Source: Tuctoria greenei
Taxonomy: Eukaryota; Streptophyta; Magnoliopsida; Poales; Poaceae
Length of the DNA stretch: 64,000 nucleotides
Assembly (NCBI GenBank): GCA_036927565.1
Contig: JAYESD010000003.1
Coordinates: forward strand, 188,313,499 to 188,377,498
Direction: 5' to 3'
The stretch's first letter is position 1. Every line of letters begins with the position of its first letter. A program made the position numbers and the translations under genes. Under the pieces are notes generated by a model. The model was not told the origin of the DNA and did not search any database. It saw only the letters and a program-made list of their open reading frames with translations. Shown here piece after piece: positions 23,401 to 34,506 of this stretch.

Positions 23401-24074
23401 TTGAGGAGCGCGCCAAGAAATTGGAAGAGCGCTACGCAGAGGAGGAGAAGAAGGCCTGGGTGCGAGGGCAGGAGCTCCATGAATAGGAGTGTGCCCTCGT
23501 TGCCAGAGACAAGAAAGTGAGGGGCAGGGAGAAGGACCTGGTCGACCGCCGGAACAAGATCCACCTCCGGGAGGAGGAGCTCGGAAAACTCGAGAAGCGG
23601 GTTGCTGAGAAGATTCAGCAGAACGCCAAAGAAGTTGAGCGCCTCGCCCGTGAGAATTCCGAACTGGTGGCGGCCAGAAGATCTTTGGAAGAATTGAAAG
23701 GCTTGAGGACTGCGGACTCCCTACAAATTTGGGAGTTCCTGGGAAAGGCCAACGACGCGCTGACACCAATGGGCTTCAGTCCAGTGCGCCTGGAGGATCC
23801 GGAGCCAGAGCCGGACCTAGCGCTGCAGGCATTGAGTTCGGCAGGTAGCAAGCTCTCCAAGGTGGGCGATGTCATCGCGGACCAATTGGAGGTTGAGGGG
23901 CAATCTCTGGCGAAGAACGTCGCAGAATATGTGCTGACGTGCTACACCAGCCGGAACTCCCAATTTCCTCTGGACCCGGTGCTTGAAGGTCCGATTGAAG
24001 GAGAAGGCGAAGGTGCCCGAGCCAATGTATCGGAGGTTGCCCAGAAGGTCGCCCAATTCTTCCATAGGGTCTAG
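20489..24074 (+). pseudogene. Tat-1 antisense gene: Transposase_28-like protein with coiled coil, two exons, four stops
   Basis: Exon 1 is 20489-22053 (an alternative ATG at 20651 begins MELGLRESR); exon 2 is 22133-24074. The 79-bp intron (22054-22132) starts GTAATT and ends CATCTGCAG. Splicing in phase 2 joins frame 2 to frame 3 without a break. Exon 1 encodes a helical domain (GELPFEKEQYFSSYAMVG, LHPFF-like stretch, FYYIVKRKK, WDDWKKDW) that I recognise as the plant family Pfam calls putative gypsy type transposon (PF04195). Next comes a Ser/Pro-rich linker, a long Glu/Pro/Val repeat region (22185-22850), and a charged coiled coil (about 23220-23720). In-frame stops: TGA 21797-21799, TAG 23118-23120, 23190-23192 and 23484-23486. 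No function is known. It runs opposite to Tat-1. Confidence 0.85.
22054..22132 (+). other. Spliceosomal intron in the Tat-1 antisense gene
   Basis: GT..AG with an AT-rich body and pyrimidine-rich end (TTTCTTCATTCATCATCTGCAG region), 79 bp, typical of short plant introns. The reading frame is lost by stops inside it and recovered exactly across it, in a GC-rich gene where the intron alone is AT-rich. Confidence 0.85.
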
Positions 24075-24584
24075 GACCATCTCTGTAGTTCTCACCTGTA
24101 TTTTCTCTTCTTCTTCCTCAATTTTGTAATCCCTTGTCTCCAGATGTAATCCCTTGTCACCAGATAAATGAAATCCCCAAATTTTTATGAATTTCACTTT
24201 TTGTCTTCAATACTTTTCTCTTCACTTGGCCCCCTGGTAGATGTACACAATTTGATTGTGAACATATACCAAGAGGATATTATGTTTTGTTGAAGACTCA
24301 TTTTCTTCGAACTTGTAGAGCGTAGGTCCGAAGTCTTTGATGGTGAAGGCCCCCTAAGGTCAAACTGACTACCATCGGAGCTTAGTAGCTCCGGTAATAG
24401 TCCCTATCAACGCATAGAGCATCGACAGTTAGTCCTCCGGGGTGTCGAAGCTTAGTAGCTCTAGCAGTGACCTTTGCCAACACTTAGTTTGTTGGCAGCA
24501 GACTCCGTTTGTGGGGTCTTTTCACCATCTTTTATCCATCATCGACGGCTGGTCCTCCTAGCTTTACTGGAGCTTGATTACTCC
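24075..24584. other. Tat-1 noncoding region left of Gyp-N
   Basis: Contains the putative 3' end of the antisense gene (AT-rich, ATAAATGAAAT near 24163). Downstream are hairpin-forming repeats, for example CGGAGCT-tagt-AGCTCCG at 24376-24393 and a decayed relative near 24447. It continues at 32574 after the Gyp-N insertion. No coding sequence seen. Confidence 0.7.
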
Positions 24585-24589
24585 GGTGA
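24585..24589. repeat. Gyp-N target site duplication, left copy
   Basis: GGTGA directly before the LTR start TGTGACGCC; the same five bases follow the other LTR at 32574-32578. Confidence 0.92.
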
Positions 24590-27416
24590 TGTGACGCCTG
24601 GTTCCGAAAATGAACCAAGCTAACGCATATGTGTGCCCAGGATGTTCATCACACATACAGGAGTGCAATCAGAAAAGAGTATACAGAAAATTACCACAAG
24701 ACAAGATTAATTAACCAAATTTTATTACACAAACCATATTATCCTCGAATACAAGTTCTAATAGATATTAATGACAAGTTTGAACTAATGCAGTGGAAAT
24801 AAACTAATTAAGCAAACTATACAACTATGTAGCATAAGCGACAGGGTATGTATGCGCAGCTCCAATCAACACCACAGGCAAAGCTGACGATAGACACGGC
24901 CTAGAACTCCGCATTATTGCCATTAAACTCATAATCCTGACCTGCAACTGTTGGGGTGGGGATTGCAAGAGTGAGTACATGTCGTACTCAGCAAGTGTGG
25001 AAAGTATGACATGTGGCTGATTCAAATGACGACAATAATAATGGCAAAGTGCTGAAAAGTACAGTAAAACATTTGAAAAACAATATATTACATGTATGTG
25101 AAATAAACCCATCATAATCATAAGTAATACCATAATACCAGTCCACAATTCACCATCCTCATCCATAATTCCAGATTTCACCATTGCAAATAACCATATT
25201 CAACACCAAAAATAAATCCATAACCATCACCATAACCATTACCAATACCAAATACCCTCTAATCATGGAAGTTGTCCAGGTGCTCATAACCGGGAGCACG
25301 GCTATCATGATAGTTTTAATAAACTCTGCAGAGTTCGTACCTCTTTACCCACGTGTTCGTGATTTCATCACCTTTCGGCGACTAAGAATCTCCCTTATGC
25401 CCATGACCCGTCGGTCACATTACACACTTTTGTTGGTGTGTAGCCAAGAGATCACAAAATAGCCTTTACAAAGGGATTACTAGCCTATTTAGACCCCACT
25501 GAGGTTTCACCGGTGGCGATGTCTCCCGCAGAGCACATCTTCAACCAAGGGCCCCCTCTTGAGCCATTCGGATCCCAGGGTAGTCCCACCAATCATCAAC
25601 AAACCCAATCCGACTACCCCTTCCACGAGCATCCACAATGGTCCAAACAGCACTAGCAAAGCCCTAATAAATCAGCTACGCCGCACCCATACTTGGTCTC
25701 GTGGTGGCACTGTAGTCCTGGCTTATTCTCGCATGAACCGGTCCTTAGATCTAAAGCAAGCAAAACCAGCATAACATCCAACCCATCCACATACCAGGCT
25801 TGCTTAGATCATCCATTACCATACCATATTTAACCAGTTCATGTTAACCATAATCTAATCCATGCATAATTAAATTGAGTGGTATAGTTATTCCCATTCC
25901 AGTTGATTAAGCGAAGCAAATGGTAGAAACCCTTCCCGACTCTCTACCATATATTCCAGGTGACAAGGGTGGTTAAACAAATCTAGTAAACTACCTACCA
26001 TAGGATTCCCATCAAATTGACACAGCATGCAGTTTTACAAACAAAACATTTATTTTAAAAACAGGATCAATATGCTTCAAGGACACTTGCCCTGCTCTTG
26101 CTGTTGATTGGGGTCAAAGCCTTCAAACTCCTGGTGCTGTAGATCCTCCGCGGCACTTTCTAGCGCAAATCCGTCTAATCCACACAATAAACATACAAGA
26201 CAAGAAACACAATCAAAGAGTGCATAAATATTACTCAATATGACATGACATGCATGATTGATGCAAATGCAAGGTAGAACTTGTTACTTGATTGCTTTTA
26301 ATGATCACTAATTAGTTCTAATAGCTTTTAACAAGTTTATACAGGTTTGGATTCGATTAGATCAAATTTTAGAATTAATTCAACACAATTTAACCAGAAA
26401 GATCGGACTAGTCCGCTAGGGACCGGTCAAGTCCGCCCTCTGCGAGATCAGCGGATTAGGGTTTTCTAGATCGACGTAATTCGGAGATTGGGGGTTGAAT
26501 TCACGTAAGGAAAAGATAATAGAAGGTATACCAGGTGTTTAGAACTCCAATGAACCAAGAAACTTGGAGGTAGCACTTGGATCTTGATGATCTAGGGCTG
26601 GTGATGAACTTGGGGATGAATTGGTGGTGAAGGACGAAACTTGGTGGAGATCTTGATCCTCCTTCGTTTCCTCCTCTTCTTCCTCTTGCTTGGGATCTTC
26701 TCCTCCCTCCTTGATGGTGGCTCCCCACGAACTAGGGTTTGGGTGGGTGGAAAAGTGGCAATTAGATGTCAAACCAAGGGGTGGGGTTGTTTATATAGAG
26801 GTGGGGGCTAGGGTTAGATGGATTTCGAGTTTGGGATGAGTAGAGGCCGGTTTAGAGTCCCACATGGGCTCTAAAAGAGTTGGGCACGACATCCCTAGGC
26901 CCACTTAACGTGAAACCCAAGAAACAAGTTGTAAAACAAAAGTTCAATTCGGAGTCACGAAATATCGGACAAGTCCGGACAGGATCGGACTAGTCCGAAG
27001 TCGTCCAGAGAGAAAATCAGACAAGTCTGGCCAAAAATCGGACAAGTCTGATCTTAGTCAGAAAGGACAACGGACAAGTCCGCTGGAACACCGGACTAGT
27101 CCGGACAAGTCCAGGGACTTAACAAATTTTCAAGGATTCATGGAATACCGGACTAGTCCGCACAAGATCGGACAAGTCCGAAGTTGTCCACAAGCAAATA
27201 TCAGACTAATCCGCAGCAAAAACGGACAAGTCCATTTTTAGACAGAGAGAAATCAGACTAGTCCTCAGCAAAACCGGACTAGTTCGCACCTTCCTGCGAT
27301 TTTAAGTGCGGTTTTGTTCCAAATCAATTTTAAACTTGTTCCTCTTATTATGGGTTAATGTTAAACATGTATATGAGTGTATGCAAGGCATGATGCATGA
27401 AAATGAGGGTGTTACA
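24590..27416 (-). mobile_element. Gyp-N 3' LTR
   Basis: On the minus strand it begins TGTAACACCC and ends GGCGTCACA (here decayed to AGGCGTCACA), 2827 bp. It contains the palindrome array at 26966-27286 and a further pair at 26404-26435. A reversed TATA box lies near 26790. The polypurine tract abuts at 27417. Confidence 0.93.
26966..27286 (-). repeat. Palindrome array in Gyp-N 3' LTR
   Basis: The same CGGAC..GTCCG array as Gyp-M, seen from the other strand. First pair 26966 and 26986; last site 27275-27286. The total span of 321 bp equals that of Gyp-M. Several sites have one or two substitutions, for example CAGACTAATCCG. Confidence 0.9.
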
Positions 27417-27861
27417 AACCTACCCCCCCCCCCTAAAATGAATATCGCCCTCGAGATTCGACGCGGAAGAGAAGAGATAGGCATATTCCTTCTTGAGATC
27501 ATCCTCCAATTCCCACGTCGCTTCTTTTTCGGTGTGGTGCTTCCATTGAACTTTACACCATCTAATGACCTTGTTCCTTGTGACCCTCTGCTTAGTTTCC
27601 AAGATTTTGACCGGTTGTTCGGCATAAGTCCAATCTTCCTCTAGTTCCAATTCTTCCATTGGCACTTGTTCTTCCGGTACTCTCAAGCACTTCTTGAGCT
27701 GAGAAACATGAAAGACATCATGTACATCTGAAAGATGAGCTGGCATCTCCAACTTATACGCTACTTCTCCTCTTTTGTCCAAAATCTTGAATGGTCCAAT
27801 ATAGCGAGGTGCGAGCTTACCCCTTATGTTAAACCTCTTATGACCTCTCATTGGTGACACC
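27417..27861 (-). pseudogene. pol: Gyp-N pol remnant: integrase C-terminus and chromodomain
   Basis: An open stretch of about 147 codons matching Gyp-M 16680-17090: HKRFNIRGKLAPRYIGPF, VAYKLEMPAHL, HVSQLKKCL and ATWELEDDLKKEYAYLF. At about 27856-27861 it is joined directly to the end of the protease region; everything between is deleted. The joint also shifts the frame relative to gag-pro. Confidence 0.93.
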
Positions 27862-29466
27862 ATCCATATGATTCAGCTCTAATTGCTTCGGTGCATGTTG
27901 GGTTGCTTCAAATTCTACGGTGATCCCTTCCTCATTAGTCAACTTCACCGTCTTTGTGGCACACTCAATAACTCCATTGTGCTTCCTCAACCAGTCCATA
28001 CCAAGTATAATATCCAACCCTTGAGAATCTAAAACAATGAGGTTGGCAGAGAAGTCTACCCCCCTTATTCTAAGGCTTACTTTTGGACATACTATATTTG
28101 TCCTCATCTCTCCTCCAGGAGACTTAACCAATAGAGTAAACTTCATATGAGAGATAGGCAAACTATACTTGGCAACATACTTCGATGCAATGAATGAATG
28201 CGATGCTCTGGAATCAAATAACATAGTCGCGGGGTTGGAGTTGGCGAGAAACATACCAATGACCACGTCATCCGCTTGTTGAGCATCCTCCGTAGAGACA
28301 TGGTTCACGTTGCCACGAGCAAAGTTCTGCTGTCCATGGCTTCCTTGTGGCTGTCCTCCATTAGGTCTTGGGTTTTGCCTCGATGCATTGCTTCCTTGAC
28401 CAAGGCCCGACTTAGGACATTGATACGCAAAGTGTCCATCTTCTCCACAGGTATAACACTTCTTAACTCCACCAGAATTATTGCGATGAGATTGGTTTTG
28501 AACATTGGTTCCAGGAAAATCAGCACGAGGCGCATAAGGCATTGCTTGCATAACAGGGCGCTGCTGCACAAACTGAGTTGGGTGTGGTGCATAACCAGGG
28601 CGCTGAGCAAGAATAGAGGAGCTGTAATGAGGCGCATTGGGCGGCGCAAGGCGAGGGCGCACATTACTTCCTTGTTGTTGTCCTTGATATGGTGCCTTCC
28701 TCTTGATTTCTTGCTCCATCTCACGGATCTTGTTCTCAACCACAATTGCTTTGTCCACAAGCTTCTGGAAATTGACATAAGCACAGTTGAGCAATTGCAC
28801 TTGGATCGTATTGTTCAATCCCCTCATGAACAAGTATTGCTTCCGGCTGTCCCGACTAACATCCTCAGGCGCATATCTTGAGAGTTGAGTGAACTTATTG
28901 AGATATTCACTCACGCTTGATCTTCCTTGCCTTAAATTCTCAAATTATTGCCTCTTCAAGATCATAACACCTTCCGGCACATAATGAGAACGGAAGTTCT
29001 CCTTGAATTCTGCCCAAGTGATCCTCTCTTGATTCTCATGAGCATTGCAATAAGCATCCCACCAATCCGCAGCTGCTCCAACTAGTTGATGAGAAGCAAA
29101 CAAGACCTTCTCCCGGTCGCTGCATTGGACAATAGCTAGCTTCTTCTCCACGGACTTGAGCCAATCATCCGCATCCATAGGGTTTGCGGCTTGAGCAAAG
29201 GTTGGCGGCCTAGTCCTCATAAACTCTCCCAACCGGTTATGAGGAGGGAGGGGTGGCGGTGGAGGCATGTGGGGCTGATTGTTGATATTGCTAGCCTGCA
29301 GCTGTCCCATTGTTTGTATCATGGTCTACATGAGCTGGTTTTGCATAGCCAAAAGCTGCTCAATGTTGATAGCTCCATGAGCAGGTCCTTGACCATTGTT
29401 ATTTTGAGGTACTCCATGGTTCTCCTCCTCATCATTGCCATCCCTCTGGTTGCGAGTCCTCACCAT
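27857..29466 (-). pseudogene. gag: Gyp-N gag-protease
   Basis: ATG at 29466 (MVRTRNQRDGND) opens one continuous frame to 27838. It covers the Gln/Asn-rich start, proline run, gag domain (AAADWWDAY, LRQGRSSVSEYL), zinc knuckle CYTCGEDGHFAYQCP (about 28411-28452), and protease (FDSRASHS, where Gly of the DSG triad is Arg, so inactive; GMDWLRKHNG later). Stops: a TAG near 29328 (CAG in Gyp-M) and TAA at 28943-28945 (GAA in Gyp-M). There are no frameshifts, unlike the Gyp-M gag. Confidence 0.93.
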
Positions 29467-29721
29467 CTGAAGAAGAGCAATAGGTAAGAATTAAAAAAGT
29501 CCCCAACTATATGCATCAAGGGATATGAAGCTAACCAACTGGCTATACTAGCCTAGGTGGACATGGAAATGCTAAAGCATCCCAAAATCCTCTATTAAGC
29601 ACACAAGCAAGCAATATATATATAGCAAACAGCACTCCAAGCAAAAACACATCGATTCCTGAGTGCTCCTATGTGCTCTAAAGTGTCCATTCTATCTAGG
29701 CTGCGTCCTACGGTCAACCTG

Positions 29722-29738
29722 TGGCTCTGATACCAATT
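29722..29738 (-). other. Gyp-N primer binding site (tRNA-Met)
   Basis: Reverse complement reads AAATTGGTATCAGAGCC, next to the 5' LTR. The leader to the gag ATG (29467-29721) has no other feature. Confidence 0.9.
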
Positions 29739-32573
29739 TGTGACGCCCGGTTCCGAAAATGAACCAAGCTAACGCATATGTGTGCCCAGGATGTTCATCA
29801 CACATACACGGTGCAATCACAAAAGAGTATACAGAAAATTACCACAAGAAAAGATTAATTAACCAAATTTTATTACACAAACTAGATTATCCTCGAATAC
29901 ATGCTCTAATAGATATTAATGACAAGTTTGAACTAATGCAGCGGAAATAAACTAATTAAGCAAACTAAACAACTATGGAGCATAAGCGACAGGGTATGTA
30001 TGCGCAGCTCCAATCAACACCACAGGCAAAGCTGACGGTAGACACGGCCTAGAACTCCACATTATCGCCATTAAACTCATAATCCTGACCTGCAACTGTT
30101 GGGGTGGGGATTGCAAGAGTGAGTACATGTCGTACTCAGCAAGTGTGGAAAGTATGACATGTGGCTGATTCAAATGACGACAATAATAATGGCAAAGTGC
30201 TGAAAAGTACAGTAAAACATTTGAAAAACAATATATTACATGTATGTGAAATAAACCCATCATAATCATAAGTAATACCATAATACCAGTCCACAATTCG
30301 CCATCCTCATCCATAATTCCAAATTTCACCATTGCCAATAACCATATTCAACACCAAAAATAAATCCATAACCATCCATAACCATCACCATAACCATTAC
30401 CAATACCAAATACCCTCTAATCATGGAAGTTGTCCAGGTGCTCATAACCGGGAGCACGGCTATCATGATAGTTTTAATTAACTCTGCACAGTTCGTACCT
30501 CTTTACCACGTGTTCGTGATTTCATCACCTTTCGGCGACTAAGAATCTCCCTTATGCCCATGACCCGTCGGTCAGATTACACACTTCTGTTGGTGTGTGG
30601 CCAAGAGATCACAAAATAGCCTTTACAAAGGGATTACAAGCCTATTTAGACCCCACTGAGGTTTCACCGGTGGCGATGTCTCCCGCAGAGCACATCTTCA
30701 ACCAAGGGCCCCCTCTTGAGACATTCACATCCCAGGGTAGTCCCACCAATCATCAACAAACCCAATCCGACTACCCCTTCCCCGAGCATCCACAATGGTC
30801 CAAACAGCACTAGCAAAGCCCTAATTAATTAGCTACGCCGCACCCATACTTGGCCTCGTGGTGGCACTGTAGTCCTGGCTTATTCTCGCATGAACCGGTC
30901 CTTAGATCTAAAGCAAGCAAAACCACCATAACATCCAACTCATCCACATACCAGGCTTTCTTAGATCATCCATTACCATACCATATTTAACCAGTTCATG
31001 TTAACCATAATCTAATCCATGCATAATTAAATTGAGTGGTATAGTTATTCCCAATCCAGTTGATTAAGCAAAGCAAAAGGTAGAAACCCTTCCCGACTCT
31101 CTACCATATATTCCAGTTGACAAGGGTGGTTAAACAAATCTAGTAAACTTCCTACCATAGGATTCCCATCAAATTGACACAGCATGCAGTTTTACAAACA
31201 AAATATTTATTTTAAAAACAGGCTCAATATGCTTCAAGGACACTTGCCTTGCTCTTGCTGTTGATTAGGGTCAAAGCCTTCAAACTTCTGGTGCTGTAGA
31301 TCCTCCGCGACACTTTCTAGCGCAAATCCGTCTAATCCACACAATAAACATACAATACAAGAAACACAATCAAAGAGTGCACAAATACTACTCAATATGA
31401 CATGACATGCATGATTGATGCAAATGCAAGGAAGAACTTGTTACTTGATTGCTTTTAATGATCACTAATTAGTTCTAATAGCTTTTAACAAGTTTATACA
31501 GGTTTGGATTCGATTAGATCAAATTTTAGAATTAATTCAACACAATTTAACCAAAAAGATCGGACTTGTCCGCTAGGGACCGGACAAGTCCGCACTCTGC
31601 GAGATCAGCGGATTAGTGTTTTCTAGATCGACGTAAATTCGGAGATTAGGGGTTGAATTCACGTAAGTAAAAGATAATAGAAGGTATACCAGGTGTTTAG
31701 AACTCCAATGAACCAAGAAACTTGGAGGTAGCACTTGGATCTTGATGATCTAGGGTTTGTGATGAACTTGGGGATGAATTGGTGGTGAAGGACGAAACTT
31801 GGTGGAGATCTTGATCCTCCTTCGTTTCCTCCTTTTCTTCCTCTTGCTTGGGATCTTCTCCTCCCTCTTTGATGGTGGCTCCCCACGAACAAGGGTTTTG
31901 GTGGGTGGAAAAGTAGCAATTAGATGACAAACCAAGGGGTGGGGTTGTTTATATAGAGGTGGGGGCTAGGGTTAGATGGATTTCGAGTTTGGGATGAGTA
32001 GAGGCCGGTTTAGAGTCCCACATGGGCTCTAAAAGAGTGGGGCACGACGTCCCTAGGCCCACTTAATGTGAAACCCAAGAAACAAGTCGTAAAAAAAAAG
32101 TTCAATTCGGAGTCACGAAATATCGGACAAGTCCGGACAGGATCGGACTAGTCCGAAGTCGTCCAGAGAGAAAATCGGACAAGTCTGGCCAAAAATCGGA
32201 CAAGTCCGATCTTAGTCAGAAAGGAAAACGGACAAGTCTGCTGGAACACCGGACTAGTCCAGACAAGTCCAGGGACTTAACAAATTTTCAAGGATTCATT
32301 GAATACCGGACTAGTCCGCACAAGATCGGACAAGTCCGAAGTTGTCAGAGGCAAATATCGGACTAATCCGCAGCAAAAACGGACAAGTCCGTTTTTAGAC
32401 AGAGAGAAATCGGACTAGTCCTCAGCAAAACCGGACTAGTCCGCACTTTCCTGCGATTTTAAGTGCGGTTTTGTTCCAAATCAATTTTAAACTTGTTCCT
32501 CTTGTTATGGGTTAATGTTAAACATGTATATGAGTGTATGCAAGGCATGATGCATGAAAATGAGGGTGTTACA
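29739..32573 (-). mobile_element. Gyp-N 5' LTR
   Basis: 2835 bp, same order of parts as the 3' LTR. Palindrome array at 32124-32443, a further pair at 31561-31592, and a reversed TATA box near 31950. Next to the primer site, hence the 5' copy. Confidence 0.94.
32124..32443 (-). repeat. Palindrome array in Gyp-N 5' LTR
   Basis: Twelve sites start at 32124, 32144, 32176, 32197, 32229, 32250, 32307, 32327, 32359, 32380, 32411 and 32432. Offsets within pairs are 20-21 bp and pair-to-pair about 52-53 bp, with one wider gap of 78 at the same place as in Gyp-M. Most sites are perfect CGGACAAGTCCG or CGGACTAGTCCG. Confidence 0.95.
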
Positions 32574-33376
32574 GGTGATGCTCGTTGTCAATGCGTAACA
32601 TCGATTACAAGCCACCTAGGGGAGTCGGAGCTTTGTTAGCTCCGGCTTTTCTCCATCAACATGTATTTTATTTTTCCTGCACACTGAAGTCAAGAAAAAT
32701 AGTAAAATTCGTTTCTTGCCTATAACTTCGTCGCGGCTTACGATTCTCAAGAAAGTTTTAGGTCAAACGCGATTCTAGACACAATCGAATGTGTTGCCTT
32801 TTCTTCCGGATTCAGTTGTATTTGGACTCGCCTTACTTCGGCCTGCCGGGGTGTAGGTAGAGTGGCGTACTTAGGGTGCTTGACCAGGCTAAGTCGATAG
32901 CACGCTCCAGCCCTAGGTTGGCTTGGCGGCTTTCAGGCGAGTTGGCCAGGAACAATATTTGAATCCAAAAGAATTGACAATACAACTCGTATCGTATATA
33001 AACCGGTCGAACTAAAATTTCTTAAGAATTGCACATCTTTGTTATAGACATGAAAGAGAAAAACAAAAAATGTTGATCCTGTACAAAATAAATGCACATG
33101 GAGTCTGTTTCACATGAAGATGTCTTTCATTATAGGTCCATGGTACAGAGGAAACAAGTACACTCTTAGGGTACGGAACCAGGCTAAGCGTGTTCCATTT
33201 CTCGTTTGACCCAGGGTAGCTAGCCACACTTTTAGTCCTGAGACTGTGACAAGTGTTGCATGAGCTTTGTGGACCTTTCGGGAAAGGTCCGGCTGCTCTC
33301 CCGGAGGAACTACCCGGCTCTGTACAATGACTCTATAACATACACTTCAAGTTACTCGAGACTCACCTCCGTGGTA
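32574..33376. other. Tat-1 noncoding region right of Gyp-N
   Basis: The first five bases are the right copy of the GGTGA duplication. Then come a hairpin CGGAGCT-ttgtt-AGCTCCG (32626-32644) related to 24376-24393, AT-rich DNA, and an inverted repeat GGACCTTT-cggg-AAAGGTCC at 33271-33290. This is the region downstream of integrase. No ORF I would defend. Confidence 0.7.
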
Positions 33377-34476
33377 TTAAGTGTAGAACTTACGGAGGTG
33401 CTCAATGTTCCAAGGATTTGGGAGAGGTGTCCCATCCTCGGTAGCCAAGCGAACGCTCCCGGGACGGGATACTTTAATCACTCGGAAGGGTCCCTCCCAG
33501 CTGGGGGAGAGTTTGTTTAACCCTTCTCTGGATTGTATTCTCCATAGAACAGGTCGCCTTCCTCGAGCTGTCGGTTGTGTACATGCCGCTGATGATAGCG
33601 CCGAAGGGCTTGGCGGCAACGGGCATTCCGAACAGCTGCTTGGCACCTTCCCTCCTCCAGGAGGTCTAGGTCTTCACGCCGGAGCTGGTCCTGCGTGGCT
33701 TCATCGAAGGTCCAGACCCGGAGTGACCCCAAGGTGATTTCTGGAGGAAGGATTGCTTCAGCTCCATACACCAGGAAGAAGGGTGTCTCTCTAGTTGACC
33801 GGTTTTGAGATGTCCTGTTGGCCCATAAGGTGGGCAGAAGCTCTTCGATCCAGTTGGCTCCATGTTTTTTCAAGCGCTCATAGGTGCGCGTTTTGAGTCC
33901 TTTAAGGATTTCAGCATTTGCTCTCTCGGCTTGGCCATTGCTGGCTGGGTGAGCTACAGAGGCGTAGCAAACTTGAATGTCGAGGTCTTCGCAATATACT
34001 TGAAATACGGAGGGCAATGACGTCACTTGTTGTGATACAACACGTCTCCTGCTATTGGAAACGTGTGGACCAAGTCTACCAGACAAAGTCCGCTGCTACG
34101 ACGTGGCTCGTCCTGAAGGAGGAGGACCCTGGTTGCTGAGGTGTTCGGCTGCTGCTGCAACCAAATGTTCCACATCAGCCCTCCACTGTTCCAGTGCATC
34201 CCGGGATGCATCCGGAGGTGGTGGGCGTTGGAGAAGAGCATGCGCTGCATGGAGCGCATGTTCCGGGTTGTCATGATTTGCCAACGCAGTGATTGACACC
34301 GGCGCACCATTGTGTTGCCCAGCTTGATTTGCTGGTGGAGGCGGTGGTGGTGGGAGTGTGACTCCTGCTGGTGCTGAGGCTCCTGCTGGTGGCTGCATAT
34401 TGGAGGGATTGCCCCCAACAGCCTGAGCAGCAGGTTGACCCTTGGATGATCCAACAACTGAGTTCACCATTCTCAA
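33377..34476 (-). pseudogene. Tat-1 gag start fused to integrase end by deletion
   Basis: 34096-34476 encodes the N-terminal gag region: NSVVGSSKGQPAAQAVGGNP, a proline run, and ALEQWRADVEHLVAAAAEHL. It aligns with Tat-2 61296-61674. After a local frame change the ORF 33517-34086 begins with gag-leader-like residues (SQQVTSL) and passes straight into integrase (HPASNGQAERANAEILK, holding the last acidic catalytic residue; ETPFFLVYGAEAILP). The integrase C-terminus (LSPSWEGPFRVIKV) ends at 33377 after another frameshift. The gag core, protease, RT, RNase H and most of integrase are missing. Confidence 0.88.
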
Positions 34477-34488
34477 AATCTCCTCTCC

Positions 34489-34506
34489 CCTACCTGGTGC
34501 GCCAAC
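34489..34506 (-). other. Tat-1 primer binding site
   Basis: Reverse complement GTTGGCGCACCAGGTAGG directly follows the LTR end, in the same place as Tat-2 61260-61279. It differs from the tRNA-Met site of the other elements; I do not assign the tRNA. Confidence 0.8.

Larger units (their letters stand above)
24590..32573 (-). mobile_element. Gyp-N: internally deleted chromovirus with both LTRs
   Basis: Same family as Gyp-M, opposite orientation. 3' LTR 24590-27416, internal 27417-29738, 5' LTR 29739-32573, flanked by a perfect 5-bp duplication GGTGA. The internal region is only 2.3 kb. It keeps gag, protease and the last part of integrase with the chromodomain, and lacks RT, RNase H and the integrase core. 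In a 250-bp stretch that I compared by eye at the LTR ends there are roughly a dozen differences between the two LTRs, so the insertion is not recent. Confidence 0.95.

Noticed and set aside
33260..33737. Plus-strand ORFs over the Tat-1 integrase
   Set aside because: The minus strand holds recognisable integrase and gag motifs here; the plus-strand frames have none.
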